64,000 nucleotides of DNA, taken from Lewinellaceae bacterium. Lineage in GTDB: Bacteria > Bacteroidota > Bacteroidia > Chitinophagales > Saprospiraceae. The DNA is taken from contig JADJRC010000050.1 in assembly GCA_016712415.1 (NCBI GenBank), positions 62,001-126,000 on the forward strand. The letters run 5' to 3'. This document shows, in pieces, positions 9,589 to 19,608 of the stretch (its first letter is position 1; the number at the start of each line of letters is the position of its first letter). The position numbers and the translations under genes are program-made. The notes below the pieces were generated by a model, which did no database searches, had not been told where the DNA came from, and was given only the letters and a program-made list of their open reading frames with translations.

Positions 9589-10691
9589 AAATATTCGCCA
9601 TAGCCGGCGCACGCCCCAATTTTGTCAAGATCGCCGCCCTGGAGCACGCTTTCAGGTCTTTCCCGCAATGCGATTTTAATATTGTACATACCGGTCAGCA
9701 CTATACGCCCGCACTTGACAGTATTTTCTTTGAACAACTCGATATACCCCGGCCAAGGTTTCAACTCGGTACCGGGGTGGCCCGGCAGCATTTTCAATTG
9801 GTTTTTATGCTCAAAAAAATTGAAGAGATTTTTTTGGCTGAGGAACCAAATTTGATAATAACCGTAGGGGATACGACATCCACGCTGGCCGGGGCGCTTG
9901 CTGCTGCACGTGCGCGTATCCCGCTGGCACATGTAGAGGCGGGGTTGCGCAGTTTTGACCGGTCTATGCCCGAAGAAAACAACCGAATCGCCACGGATGC
10001 CCTTTCGGATTATTTATTCGTGACCGAACAGGCGGGCGCCGACAATCTGGAACAGGAAGGCGTCGAAGCCTCAAAAGTTTTTGACACCGGAAATTGCATG
10101 ATCGACACCCTGGTTCGCTTTGAGGCAAAAGCAGACGCCCTGCACGCCTGTTCACACTTTGGACTGACGGCAAAAAACTATGTCCTGGCAACCCTGCACC
10201 GGCCATCGAATGTGGACAGCATGCCGGAACTGGGCGCCATACTCCGGATGCTGGAATATATCAGCAGGGACGTGCCTGTTATTTTCCCGGCCCATCCGCG
10301 CACCGTAAAACAAATGGAAACCTTCGGTTTTACCCGGAAAAGCATGAACCTCAAAAACGTACACCTGATCGAACCGCAAGGCTACCTGGAATTTCTCAGC
10401 CTGCTGAAAAATGCAGCGCTTGTCATGACCGACTCCGGTGGCATCCAGGAAGAAACGACCTATTTGGGCGTGCCCTGCCTGACCCTCCGGAGTACCACAG
10501 AAAGGCCGGTCACCGTCCTTTCCGGCACCAATGAACTGTTTCCTTCTTTTGACCCGGACCTTGCAATGGAAAAAGTCCGGAAGGCGCTGGACGGAAATTG
10601 GAAAACCGGAATCAGCCCCCCCCTTTGGGATGGGCAATCTGGACGACGAATTGCCGGTATTTTAGCAAAAAAATTAACCCATTTCCGTTAA
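9585..10691 (+). CDS. wecB: UDP-N-acetylglucosamine 2-epimerase (non-hydrolysing)
   Basis: Converts UDP-GlcNAc to UDP-ManNAc, supplying an activated amino sugar. An upstream in-frame start at 9504 is possible, but TTG at 9585 is preferred: it yields the family N-terminus KIFAIAGARPNFVKIAAL, gives 368 residues, and overlaps the previous stop. Signatures are VEAGLRSFDRSMPEE near residue 115, LATLHRPSN near 202, and TDSGGIQEE near 283. No UDP-ManNAc dehydrogenase (WecC) is visible in the window, so the product is probably used directly or oxidised by an enzyme encoded elsewhere. Confidence 0.93.
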   Translation: MKIFAIAGARPNFVKIAALEHAFRSFPQCDFNIVHTGQHYTPALDSIFFEQLDIPRPRFQLGTGVARQHFQLVFMLKKIEEIFLAEEPNLIITVGDTTSTLAGALAAARARIPLAHVEAGLRSFDRSMPEENNRIATDALSDYLFVTEQAGADNLEQEGVEASKVFDTGNCMIDTLVRFEAKADALHACSHFGLTAKNYVLATLHRPSNVDSMPELGAILRMLEYISRDVPVIFPAHPRTVKQMETFGFTRKSMNLKNVHLIEPQGYLEFLSLLKNAALVMTDSGGIQEETTYLGVPCLTLRSTTERPVTVLSGTNELFPSFDPDLAMEKVRKALDGNWKTGISPPLWDGQSGRRIAGILAKKLTHFR

Positions 10692-10761
10692 GAGGCAAGG
10701 TTTTTGTCAATCCGACCAAACAAACACAAGACTACGGATTGACCGCAGATAAATTAACTCG

Positions 10762-11886
<1,125 letters not shown>

Positions 11887-11901
11887 GGCTGTTCTTTTAG
11901 G

Positions 11902-11930
11902 TTGCAGATACGCAGAGACGTTTACCTTTG
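11902..11930 (+). promoter_or_regulatory. Bacteroidota-type promoter before fcl
   Basis: A TTG at 11902-11904 and TACCTTTG at 11923-11930 match the -33 (TTG) and -7 (TAnnTTTG) elements of Bacteroidota sigma-A promoters, with a gap of 18 bases. The fcl ATG lies about 29 bases downstream. This suggests fcl can be transcribed independently of gmd. The site is a pattern match only. Confidence 0.6.
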
Positions 11931-11958
11931 CGCCGCTGCTACCTGCGGAGAACATACC

Positions 11959-12887
11959 ATGCAAAAACAAGACAAAATTTACATAGCCGGCCACAGGGGA
12001 ATGGTCGGCTCGGCACTCGTACGAAAAATGGAAACAGAGGGGTTCCACCGTTTTGCACTGGCGGACTCCCGGCAGCTCGACCTGCGCAACCAACAGGAGA
12101 CCAACGAATTTTTCCGGCGGGAAAGACCGGATTATGTTTTCCTGGCTGCCGCCAAAGTGGGCGGCATCCTGGCCAACAACACCTACCGGGCCGAGTTTCT
12201 GTACGATAACCTCATGATTGAGGCCAATGTCATCGAAGCGGCTCGGCAGTATGGTGTAAAAAAACTCCTGTTGCTGGGGTCCTCAACCATTTATCCCAAA
12301 ATGGCGCCCCAGCCCATGAAGGAGGAGTACCTCATGACCGGCGCCCTGGAGCCCACACACGAACCCTATGCCATCGCCAAAATAGCCGGCATAAAACTCT
12401 GCGATACCTACCGTCAGCAATACGGATGCCCGTTCATAACAGCCATTCCGACAAACCTGTACGGTCCCAACGACAATTTCCACCCCCAAAACAGCCATGT
12501 GTTGCCGGGACTTATCCGCAAGTTCCATATGGCCAAAGTACAGGCAGAACCTTTGTCACCATCTGGGGAACCGGCTCGCAACGCCGTGAGTTTCTGCATG
12601 TCGACGACCTTGCCGACGCCTGTTTTTTCCTGATGCAGCACTTCGACGAACCGGGATTTATCAATGTAGGGGTGGGAGAAGACGTCTCGATACTGGAACT
12701 GGCGCAACTGGTCCAGCAGATCGTAGGCTATACCGGCGAGATCAAACACGATTTGAGCAAACCCGACGGCGCACCACGCAAGTTGATGGATGTCAACAAG
12801 TTACACTCACTTGGGTGGAAAGCCCGCATTGAACTGGAACAAGGCATCGCAAGCGTATACGCAGGGGTTAAGGACAGCCTCCATTAA
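11959..12887 (+). CDS. fcl: GDP-L-fucose synthase (frameshifted)
   Basis: Epimerase/reductase that completes GDP-L-fucose from the Gmd product. ATG 11959 (MQKQDKIYIAGHRGMVGSAL) matches the family start; the track could open earlier at 11902 but that part is unlike the family. The NADP loop is GHRGMVGSA, the catalytic YxxxK is in YAIAKIAG near residue 136, and NLYGPNDNFHPQNSHV is typical. The first frame derails near 12545, where KVQ should be followed by GRTFVTIWGTG; one missing G in a GG pair explains it. The rest (REFLHVDDLADACFF) continues to 12887. Total length about 310 residues is normal. Confidence 0.9.
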
Positions 12888-13001
12888 CATTGTCTTTGGT
12901 CCGAATAGCGACCAATCATCCCGGTTGGCCCCGCGTTTGTGATGTTATGGAGGATTTATTAAACCGCTTCACCATTGTACGTACCATCTATCTGATTTAT
13001 C

Positions 13002-14087
13002 ATGAAGCAAAATAGCCATACATACGTTGCCATCATGGCCGGCGGTGTCGGCAGCCGCTTTTGGCCGGGCAGCCGCGAAGCGCGACCGAAACAATTCCTC
13101 GATATGCTCGGCGTCGGAAAGAGCCTGCTGCGCCTCACTTTTGAGCGGTTTCTTCCCCTTTGTCCCGCGTCGAATATTTTCATCGTAACCAACGCAGCGT
13201 ATAAAGACCTGATCAAAACGCAGATACCCGAAATAACGGACAACCAGATACTTTGTGAGCCAAGCCGCAACAACACGGGTCCATGCGTGGCGTACACGGC
13301 ATTCAAACTTGCCGCACTCGACCCCGACGCGAACTTCGTCATCGCTCCATCCGACCATATCGTATTGAAGGAACAGGCGTTTCTGGATAAAATACAGACG
13401 GCGCTCGACTTCGCTTCGGCCAATGACGCCTTGGTGACGCTGGGCATTCAACCCTCCCGCCCCGATACCGGATACGGTTATATTCAAAAAGAAAGCGAGG
13501 TTGAAAACGGCATTTACAAGGTCAGGCGTTTTGCAGAAAAACCCGACCTGAAAACGGCCGAACAGTTTGTCCATTCGGGCGAATACGTGTGGAATGCCGG
13601 TATTTTCATCTGGAGCGTACGGTCTATCCTTGCTGCTTTTGAAACATTTTCACCCGATATATTTGATATCCTCAAAAAAGGAACAGGAAAGTATAATACC
13701 GTCGATGAGCAGCATTTTATCGATGCACACTACCCCGGTACGCCCAATATTTCGGTCGACTTCGCTATCATGGAAAAGGCGGGCAATGTCTTTACCGTTC
13801 CGGCCGAATTCGGGTGGTCGGACCTGGGCACCTGGGCGAGCCTGCACGCCGAGTGCTCCAAAGGTGAGCAGGACAATGTGCTGCAGGGCGATGCGATTAT
13901 GGCGCTTGATGTTAAAAACTGCCTGGTGCGAACACCCAAAGGCAAACTGGTTGTTCTGAAGGACTTGCAGGATTACATTGTCGTAGATGAAGGCGATGTA
14001 CTGCTTGTCTATCCCAAATCTAAAGAACAGGAAATCAAAATGGTAACTGCGCTGGTTAAGGAACGATTCGGCGATGGTTACCTGTAG
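13002..14087 (+). CDS. manC: Mannose-1-phosphate guanylyltransferase
   Basis: Makes GDP-mannose from mannose-1-phosphate and GTP, feeding gmd and fcl just upstream. 361 residues, without the C-terminal isomerase domain found in bifunctional enzymes. The nucleotidyltransferase signature is MAGGVGSRFWPGSREARPKQ at residues 10-29; other family motifs are VIAPSDH, GYGYIQ, VRRFAEKP and EFGWSDLGTW. It starts at ATG 13002 after a gene-free gap of 114 bases, so it may have its own promoter, although I see no strong one. With gmd and fcl the window has the full route from mannose-1-phosphate to GDP-fucose. Confidence 0.95.
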   Translation: MKQNSHTYVAIMAGGVGSRFWPGSREARPKQFLDMLGVGKSLLRLTFERFLPLCPASNIFIVTNAAYKDLIKTQIPEITDNQILCEPSRNNTGPCVAYTAFKLAALDPDANFVIAPSDHIVLKEQAFLDKIQTALDFASANDALVTLGIQPSRPDTGYGYIQKESEVENGIYKVRRFAEKPDLKTAEQFVHSGEYVWNAGIFIWSVRSILAAFETFSPDIFDILKKGTGKYNTVDEQHFIDAHYPGTPNISVDFAIMEKAGNVFTVPAEFGWSDLGTWASLHAECSKGEQDNVLQGDAIMALDVKNCLVRTPKGKLVVLKDLQDYIVVDEGDVLLVYPKSKEQEIKMVTALVKERFGDGYL

Positions 14088-14245
14088 ATACAATTTATGA
14101 AAATTTTTCCTGTAAAATTTTTGAGATAAAAAAGATTGCCTACATTAGCCCCCGTAATCGTTTTCTAATCCAATTTTCCTTTTATTCCATTGATTTGTAT
14201 AGTCCCGGTCTGATTGATTTTCCTTACACACAAACAGCAGCCCGG

Positions 14246-14527
14246 ATGAGAAATTTTAATTCAATCACCGTACACCCCGAAATTCAGGATGGAGCCCCCG
14301 TTTTCAGCGGCACCCGCGTTCGTATAGAAACATTTTATGATTTCTTGCGAATAGGTGTAAGTGTGAGCGAGTTTTTGGATGAATTTCCGTCCATTACACG
14401 CGATCAAGCGCTGGAGGTGTATGATCTGGTAAACCAGAAATACACCGTTGACCAAATAAAATCACTTGTTGCCGGTCCGCAACAGCGCATTGAGCCCGGT
14501 ATGGGTCGTGTGCAGGCTGCGGCATAA
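14246..14527 (+). CDS. DUF433 domain protein, VapB-like antitoxin type
   Basis: A 93-residue protein. ATG 14246 is preferred over the in-frame start at 14195 because the DUF433 core begins right there: ITVHPEIQDGAPVFSGTRVRI, then DFLRIGVSVSEFLDEFPSI and ITRDQALEVYDLV. DUF433 proteins are small DNA-binding-like proteins, many paired with PIN-like (DUF5615) toxins. No toxin gene follows, since an intrinsic terminator comes 30 bases after the stop. It therefore looks orphaned between two polysaccharide genes. Its own function here is unknown. Confidence 0.8.
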   Translation: MRNFNSITVHPEIQDGAPVFSGTRVRIETFYDFLRIGVSVSEFLDEFPSITRDQALEVYDLVNQKYTVDQIKSLVAGPQQRIEPGMGRVQAAA

Positions 14528-14556
14528 GTCCGGTAGGTGTTTATTGTTTTTTTGCA

Positions 14557-14592
14557 GACCAATAAGGTTTTGAAAACCTTATTGGTCTTTTT
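14557..14592 (+). terminator. Intrinsic terminator after the DUF433 gene
   Basis: A perfect 15-bp inverted repeat (GACCAATAAGGTTTT and its complement, one base between) at 14557-14587 followed by TCTTTTTAT. A T-rich tract also precedes it on the other side, so it may work in both directions. Confidence 0.85.
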
Positions 14593-14657
14593 ATGTGCCT
14601 ACAAAACCCCGGGCCGATTCGTATGAAGTGGTTCGGGGTGTCTATTTTTACGCCCGA

Positions 14658-15797
14658 ATGCCGCTAAAAAAAATTGCTCTCATAGCCAATACAGCCTGGA
14701 ATCTTTGGAATTTTCGCCGCTCGCTGATCGAAGCACTTACCGCTCAAGGCCATGAGGTAATCTGTGCAGCACCCGAAGACGGTTATGAAAATCGCCTGCA
14801 AGATATCCATGGGGTGCGCTTTATTCCGCTGCGACATCTTTCCCGGAAAAGTTTGTCGATAACCGGCAACCTCCACACGTTCACAGAACTCAGACAAATT
14901 TTACGCCGGGAACAGCCGGACCTCGCTGTTTTTTACACCATAAAACCGAATATCTACGGGGCCGTTGCCGCCCGGCAGTCAGGCGTACCGGCCATTGCTG
15001 CTATTGAAGGACTGGGGTATGCGGCTATGGCGTCACCGGTTTTGCGGCAGTTTATCTTTTTCCTGTACCGATACGCCCTGAAAAATGCAGCCAGGGTGGT
15101 CTTCCTGAACAGCGACGACCGGCAAATATTTCTGGACCGTCATGTGGTCGCACATGCCAAAACTTTGATAATCAGGGGTACAGGCATCGATACTGCCTAT
15201 TTTTATCCCGGCAACAAGTCCGGCGTCGCAGCGCCCGTATTTATTTTTATCGGACGCCTGCTCAGTGACAAAGGGGTTCGGGAATTTGTCCGGGCCGCAC
15301 AACAGGTGAAGCGTATTGCACCCCAAGCACAATTCAGGTTGCTCGGAAGTACCGACGCAGGTAATCCCGCCTCCATCGGACAGGAGGAGTTGAAACAGTG
15401 GATCAATGAGAAAGCCATTGACTACATGGGACAAACAGACGACGTGAGGCCCTTCATCGCCGGTGCAGATATTATTGTTTTGCCCTCTTATCGGGAAGGT
15501 ATGCCACGCGTTCTGCTGGAAGGCATGGCGATGGGGAAGGCCATTATCACTACACATAGCGCCGGATGCCGTGAAACCGTTGAGGAAGGGAAAAATGGTT
15601 TTATCGTACCCACTGAAAATGCCGATGCGTTGGCGGACGCCATGTTGCGCTATCTTGCACTTGCTCCGGAGCAACAACGCGCCATGGGCAGCCATAGCCG
15701 GCACAAAGCGGAACGGGAGTTCGGGAATGCTGTCATTTTGCCGCAATACCTGCGGCTTATCAACGACGTGCTTCAGGCGTTCAACAAGGAACGATAG
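14658..15797 (+). CDS. GT4 glycosyltransferase
   Basis: Family 4 glycosyltransferase of 379 residues. ATG 14658 (MPLKKIALIANTAWNLWNFR) is chosen over an upstream in-frame start at 14595 because it begins the Rossmann fold. Acceptor-domain motif FYTIKPNIYGAVAAR and the donor-domain stretch FIFIGRLLSDKGVREFV are clear; SYREGMPRVLLEGMAMGKAI near residue 277 is the EX7E signature. It resembles undecaprenyl-linked galactosyl/N-acetylgalactosaminyl transferases of the PglA/CapM type, but donor and acceptor are not resolvable. Its 3' end overlaps the convergent GT4 gene on the minus strand by 25 bases. Confidence 0.88.
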   Translation: MPLKKIALIANTAWNLWNFRRSLIEALTAQGHEVICAAPEDGYENRLQDIHGVRFIPLRHLSRKSLSITGNLHTFTELRQILRREQPDLAVFYTIKPNIYGAVAARQSGVPAIAAIEGLGYAAMASPVLRQFIFFLYRYALKNAARVVFLNSDDRQIFLDRHVVAHAKTLIIRGTGIDTAYFYPGNKSGVAAPVFIFIGRLLSDKGVREFVRAAQQVKRIAPQAQFRLLGSTDAGNPASIGQEELKQWINEKAIDYMGQTDDVRPFIAGADIIVLPSYREGMPRVLLEGMAMGKAIITTHSAGCRETVEEGKNGFIVPTENADALADAMLRYLALAPEQQRAMGSHSRHKAEREFGNAVILPQYLRLINDVLQAFNKER

Positions 15798-17065
15798 GTA
15801 TTGGCCAGGACAGCCACACCAAAAGCAGCCAGGCGTTTATTCAGATCATGTACATCCGGGGCGGGTTTTCCGGCTTCCAGCCATTGGAGCCAATCATGCA
15901 ACGACGACTCCCCTACCCTGCCATTTTCAACTTTAAGGTTCAGTATCAATTTGTTATCGCCAAAAAATTCGAGAAACGGATCAGTTTCCGAATAGGACAG
16001 GTGGACGACAGGTTTGCCTGAGGCGAGGTATTCAACGGCTTTGCTGGGCAGTTGAATATCAGACAGATTGCCGATATTCAACAGGATATCCATGTCCTGC
16101 ATAACAGTCCGAACCTCCGCTCTGGGCCGGAGTCCGTGCAGGTGGATAAAAGGCCGTTGCTGCAGCATCCCGTAAAACTCCGGAAATATTTCCCCGTAAA
16201 AATGCACCTCCAGCCGCTCCCGCAATTCAGGTTGAGCCGCAAACGACCGTTCCATCAGGTCGAGAAATGCATCAGGGGTACGTGTAGGTGCGTACAGTGC
16301 GCCGAAGTACGCCATCCTGATCTTTCCGGATTGTTTGGCCATGAATGCCCGCCGCTCCGACACGCCGGGCAAGGGGTGCAGCAGTGGCGGTACGATGTGC
16401 ATCGCGACAACCGCTTCGTCGCCGTAATGCGCCCGGAATTTTTCCTTGGTTTGGGTAGTAGTCACCGCCACAGCATCCGCCTGCTCCAGCACCTTCCGTT
16501 CGAGCAGGCGGTTCAAGCGGCCGTACAGGAATGCATTGTTCAACGGTTGCCATTGCACTGCAAACGGATCGCCCATATCTGCCAGCCAATACAGGCCACG
16601 TGTATTTTTCCGTGCAGCCAAGCCAATCAGGTGTCCGGTAAAAGGCAGTGAAACAGTGATCAGCGCGTCAGGTTCCAGTAAATCCAGCAGGGTCAGGGCT
16701 TTTCTTTTTGCAGGCCAATACCAGATACAGGCATCATCAGGAAAGTATAGCGATTTCCATGCAGTCCGATACAACCAGGCGCCCACACGCATCAGTATGC
16801 CGGGCGCCTGTACACCGGCGCCTACCCTGCCCCTTCCGTTTTTGTCGCCGGTCAGGCGGTATGCCAGTTCTTTAAGTGAATCAAAGCCGACACGATGCAG
16901 GTGCACGCCGTTGAGTGTTGCTTCTGCAGGCTCTCCCACCCTCCCCGAGCACAGCACATGAATCTCATGGCCTTCTGCCGCCCATTGCTCTGCCAGTGCC
17001 GTCCAACGGTGTGCCCGCGGATGGATGAAGGGATGGTACCAGGCAGTTACGATGAGGAGACGCAA
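15773..17065 (-). CDS. GT4-like glycosyltransferase
   Basis: 430-residue GT-B protein starting MRLLIVTAWYHPFIHPRAHR, a loop often seen in glycosyltransferases of exopolysaccharide clusters. The middle holds VSLPFTGHLIGLAAR and LADMGDPFA; the donor-binding half includes RMAYFGALYAPTRTPDAFLD, then SKAVEYLASGKPVVHLSYS near residue 355, which replaces the common EX7E block. The gene ends tail to tail with the plus-strand GT4 (25-base overlap). Upstream on its coding strand lies a simple-sequence tract of about 160 bases, separating it from the other two minus-strand glycosyltransferases. Confidence 0.82.
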   Translation of the reverse strand: MRLLIVTAWYHPFIHPRAHRWTALAEQWAAEGHEIHVLCSGRVGEPAEATLNGVHLHRVGFDSLKELAYRLTGDKNGRGRVGAGVQAPGILMRVGAWLYRTAWKSLYFPDDACIWYWPAKRKALTLLDLLEPDALITVSLPFTGHLIGLAARKNTRGLYWLADMGDPFAVQWQPLNNAFLYGRLNRLLERKVLEQADAVAVTTTQTKEKFRAHYGDEAVVAMHIVPPLLHPLPGVSERRAFMAKQSGKIRMAYFGALYAPTRTPDAFLDLMERSFAAQPELRERLEVHFYGEIFPEFYGMLQQRPFIHLHGLRPRAEVRTVMQDMDILLNIGNLSDIQLPSKAVEYLASGKPVVHLSYSETDPFLEFFGDNKLILNLKVENGRVGESSLHDWLQWLEAGKPAPDVHDLNKRLAAFGVAVLANTYRSLLNA

Positions 17066-17069
17066 GTTG

Positions 17070-17232
17070 GGTAGTGGTAAGTGGTAAGTGGTAAGTGGTA
17101 AGTGATTAGTGATTAGTGGTAAGTGTTTAGTGGTAAGTGTTTAGTGGTAAGTGTTGGTAAGTGGTAAGTGATTAGTGGTAAGTGTGATTAGTGATAAGTG
17201 TTTAGTGATAAGTGTTTAGTGATAAGTGGTTG
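17070..17232. repeat. Simple-sequence tract of (A)AGTG(G/T)T-like units
   Basis: About 160 bases of imperfect tandem units such as AAGTGGT, AAGTGTTTAGTGGT and GATTAGTG between two minus-strand glycosyltransferase genes. The first units are nearly perfect 7-mers; later ones alternate with TTTAGTGAT. There are no unique spacers, so it is not a CRISPR. The right edge touches the stop of the next gene (17216). Such tracts can expand or contract and are prone to assembly error. Confidence 0.85.
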
Positions 17233-18393
17233 TGGTGTGTTGGTAGATATTTAGGAGGGTTTGGGCGCTGTTTTTTACATCAAAATGCTGCTCGACGTGG
17301 CGACGGGCAGCAAGGGAATATTGTTGGTAATCAATATTTTCCATCTGGTAAAAATGTCGGATATGCTCGGCCAGTACCACTGCATCACCTTCAGGGGCCA
17401 GCAATCCGGTTTGACCGTGCAGTACCTCGGCAGGCAGATCGAAATGCGTGCTCGCCAGCACTGGAAGGCCGCAGGCCTGGGCTTCGAGCAATACGACTGG
17501 CGTCGCCTCGTGGTCGCCATCAGGGGCATGGCAACTGGGATGCAGGAATGCGTCGAACCCATCGAGAAAGGCCGCCATGTCGCTATGGCGGACAAACTCC
17601 AGCAGTTAACTCTGGATTCCAGTCCGTGGATGGCAATATAACGGCGCAGTTGTGCCACAAGCGCTTTGTCCTGCAATTCGCCGGCAAGGGTCAGGTGCAG
17701 ATTCGGGCAATCCATCGACGCGAGCCGGAAGGCCTCCAGCGCGACTAAGTGGCCTTTTTTTGGGGTAAAAGTTGCCACCTGAACCAGGCGCAACTGCCCG
17801 GCCGGCTTCGCCCGGTTCCTGAACGGGAAAGCATTCAGGTTGGGGCTGGGTTTTACGACAGCCAGTTTTTCCGATGGGCAGCCCATGCTGCGGAGCTTTT
17901 CGCAACCTGTTTCACTGGCTGCCAGAACCCGTGCCGCACCGGCAAACAAGGCCTTGTATTTCTCCCGGAAAACAGGCCGCAGATTGGGCAGTTTTGAATA
18001 ATCAAACCCGTAAAAAGTAACGACCAGCGGGCGCTGCAGGGCGATTGCCAGCGGCAGATACAGGCATCCGGTTGGGCCAAAGTGGGCATGAAGCAGATCG
18101 GGCGGATCGGCTTTCAGTTTTTGTCTCAGCCAGTAAGGATACGACGGAACAAATCGCTGCGAAGCCGTGAACAAACGCTGCCACCGGGGATGCTCAAATT
18201 CGGTCGCCGGCGCTGGAAACAACATCCGCTGCGGTGGAAAAACATGGTATTGAAACGCGGGATTGTAAAACTGCCCCCTGACGATCCACGGAGCGCCGAC
18301 CTGCACCCCGATCTCCGGCATGGCGTCCAGCAGTTGCGACACCCAACTCAGGGTCGACGGCAAATACAGGTCGAAGAGATGGAGTACTTTCAC
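17216..18393 (-). CDS. GT4 glycosyltransferase (frameshifted)
   Basis: Family 4 glycosyltransferase. The coding strand starts with GTG at 18393 (MKVLHLFDLYLPSTLSWV) and holds LHAHFGPTGCLYLPLA, then TFYGFDYSKLP and the donor loop VQVATFTPKKGHLVALEAF. That frame derails near 17607, just after ESRV; the shifted frame continues LLEFVRHSDMAAFLDGFDAF, then HEATPVVLLEAQACGLPV (EX7E signature), and stops at 17216. A single missing base explains it. The reconstructed length is about 392 residues. The start overlaps the upstream gene's stop by four bases (GTGA), indicating coupling. Confidence 0.83.
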
Positions 18394-19517
18394 CGGATAG
18401 CAGTGTCTTTTAAATGTTGATAGATTTGTTCTGCCGCTTCATCCCAGCTAAATGCCTCGCGGCGTATCCGTCCCCGTTTAACGAGTAGTTGCCTGAACGA
18501 CTCGTCAGCAAAGATTTGTTCCAAACCCGCCGCCATAGCCGCTTCAGACATGGGGTCAACCAGGAGCGCGGCATCTCCGGCTACCTCCGGAAGTGCGGTG
18601 GCATTGGCGGCCATAACGGGTGTATCGGTATGCATGGCCTCCAAAAGAGGAAGGCCAAAGCCCTCGCTGAGCGAAACATAGGTGACTGCCAGTGCCGATG
18701 CGGTAAGCCTGTGCAGCAATGTATCGCTGAGGTACCCAAGTATTCGAATGTCGTCTTTGTACGCCGATGATTCCCAGGCCTCCAGCACCTCACCGGTTTT
18801 CCAGGCAAACCGCCCGCCGAGCAGCAGTTTTACCGGGGCGCCCGTTTTTTGCTTGAAGCGACCGAACGCGCGGATAAGTCCGGGAATATTTTTACGCGGA
18901 TGAATGGCTCCTGCATAAAAAAAATAGGCCTCTCCGTCTGCAAATTCTTCCCTGACATGCCGCTTTTCTGCATCATCAAGTGTCTGAAAACCCTCGCGGC
19001 ACCCATTGTACACAACAGCTATTTTTTCCGGCGACAGGCCGCATGTCCTGACCAGGTCTTCCTTTATATAATTCGAAACCGTCAGCACCCGCTCGGCCCG
19101 GCGTAAAAATCCGGGCAGATAGTACAACAGGTAAAAGCGGTGCCACCAAGGCACCTGCTTCGGATAATGCAGTGGAACCAGGTCGTGACAGGTCATGACT
19201 GTCGGGGTGTTGGCAGCAAGGCTGCACATCGAATCGGGCGAGAAAAACACGTCGGCCTCCATTCGCTTCAATGCCGCCGGAACAGCCCATTCAAACCATG
19301 CGTAGAAAGTCGGCGCAAAGCGCGCACGCGGGCGCAACACCAGCGGCGTTACATTCGGGGCATACAAAAACTGTGTATCAAATGGCCGGTCGAACAGAAA
19401 AATAAAGGTATCTTCCGGGTGCCGGAGCACCATACGTCGCATGATCTCGTGCGTATACCAGCCAAAGCCTTCCAAACGGCCGGGCAGGAGGAAACGGGTG
19501 TTAACGGCTATTTTCAG
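18390..19517 (-). CDS. GT4 glycosyltransferase, possible CTG start
   Basis: Family 4 glycosyltransferase, first gene of the minus-strand pair. The obvious start codon is TTG at 19475 (MEGFGWYTHEIMRRM), but the in-frame sequence upstream reads KIAVNTRFLLPGRLEGFGWY, which is the standard N-terminus of this family. That extension begins at a CTG codon at 19515-19517; no ATG, GTG or TTG is available for it. Other motifs: THDLVP-like CHDLVPLHYP, YAGAIHPRKNIPGLIRAF (donor domain) and SLSEGFGLPLLEAMHTDTPV (EX7E). Either CTG initiation or a nearby base error is implied. About 375 residues with the extension. Confidence 0.83.
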   Translation of the reverse strand: MKIAVNTRFLLPGRLEGFGWYTHEIMRRMVLRHPEDTFIFLFDRPFDTQFLYAPNVTPLVLRPRARFAPTFYAWFEWAVPAALKRMEADVFFSPDSMCSLAANTPTVMTCHDLVPLHYPKQVPWWHRFYLLYYLPGFLRRAERVLTVSNYIKEDLVRTCGLSPEKIAVVYNGCREGFQTLDDAEKRHVREEFADGEAYFFYAGAIHPRKNIPGLIRAFGRFKQKTGAPVKLLLGGRFAWKTGEVLEAWESSAYKDDIRILGYLSDTLLHRLTASALAVTYVSLSEGFGLPLLEAMHTDTPVMAANATALPEVAGDAALLVDPMSEAAMAAGLEQIFADESFRQLLVKRGRIRREAFSWDEAAEQIYQHLKDTAIR

Positions 19518-19554
19518 TGCAGTGGATTGAGTGACGATTCGTGAAACACTTTGT

Positions 19555-19562
19555 TACTTTTG
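19555..19562 (+). promoter_or_regulatory. -7 promoter element before the nucleoid-associated protein gene
   Basis: TACTTTTG at 19555-19562 matches TAnnTTTG, 46 bases before the ATG at 19609. The upstream TTG at 19527-19529 is a little far for an ideal -33 element. It lies in the divergent gap with the minus-strand glycosyltransferase. Confidence 0.45.
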
Positions 19563-19608
19563 CTACCGCAAAGTTCAACATTCATCCTTCATTATTCTTA
19601 ATTCCGGA

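Noticed and set aside
17070..17232. Possible CRISPR array
   Set aside because: Units are contiguous and imperfect with no unique spacers, and no cas genes are near.
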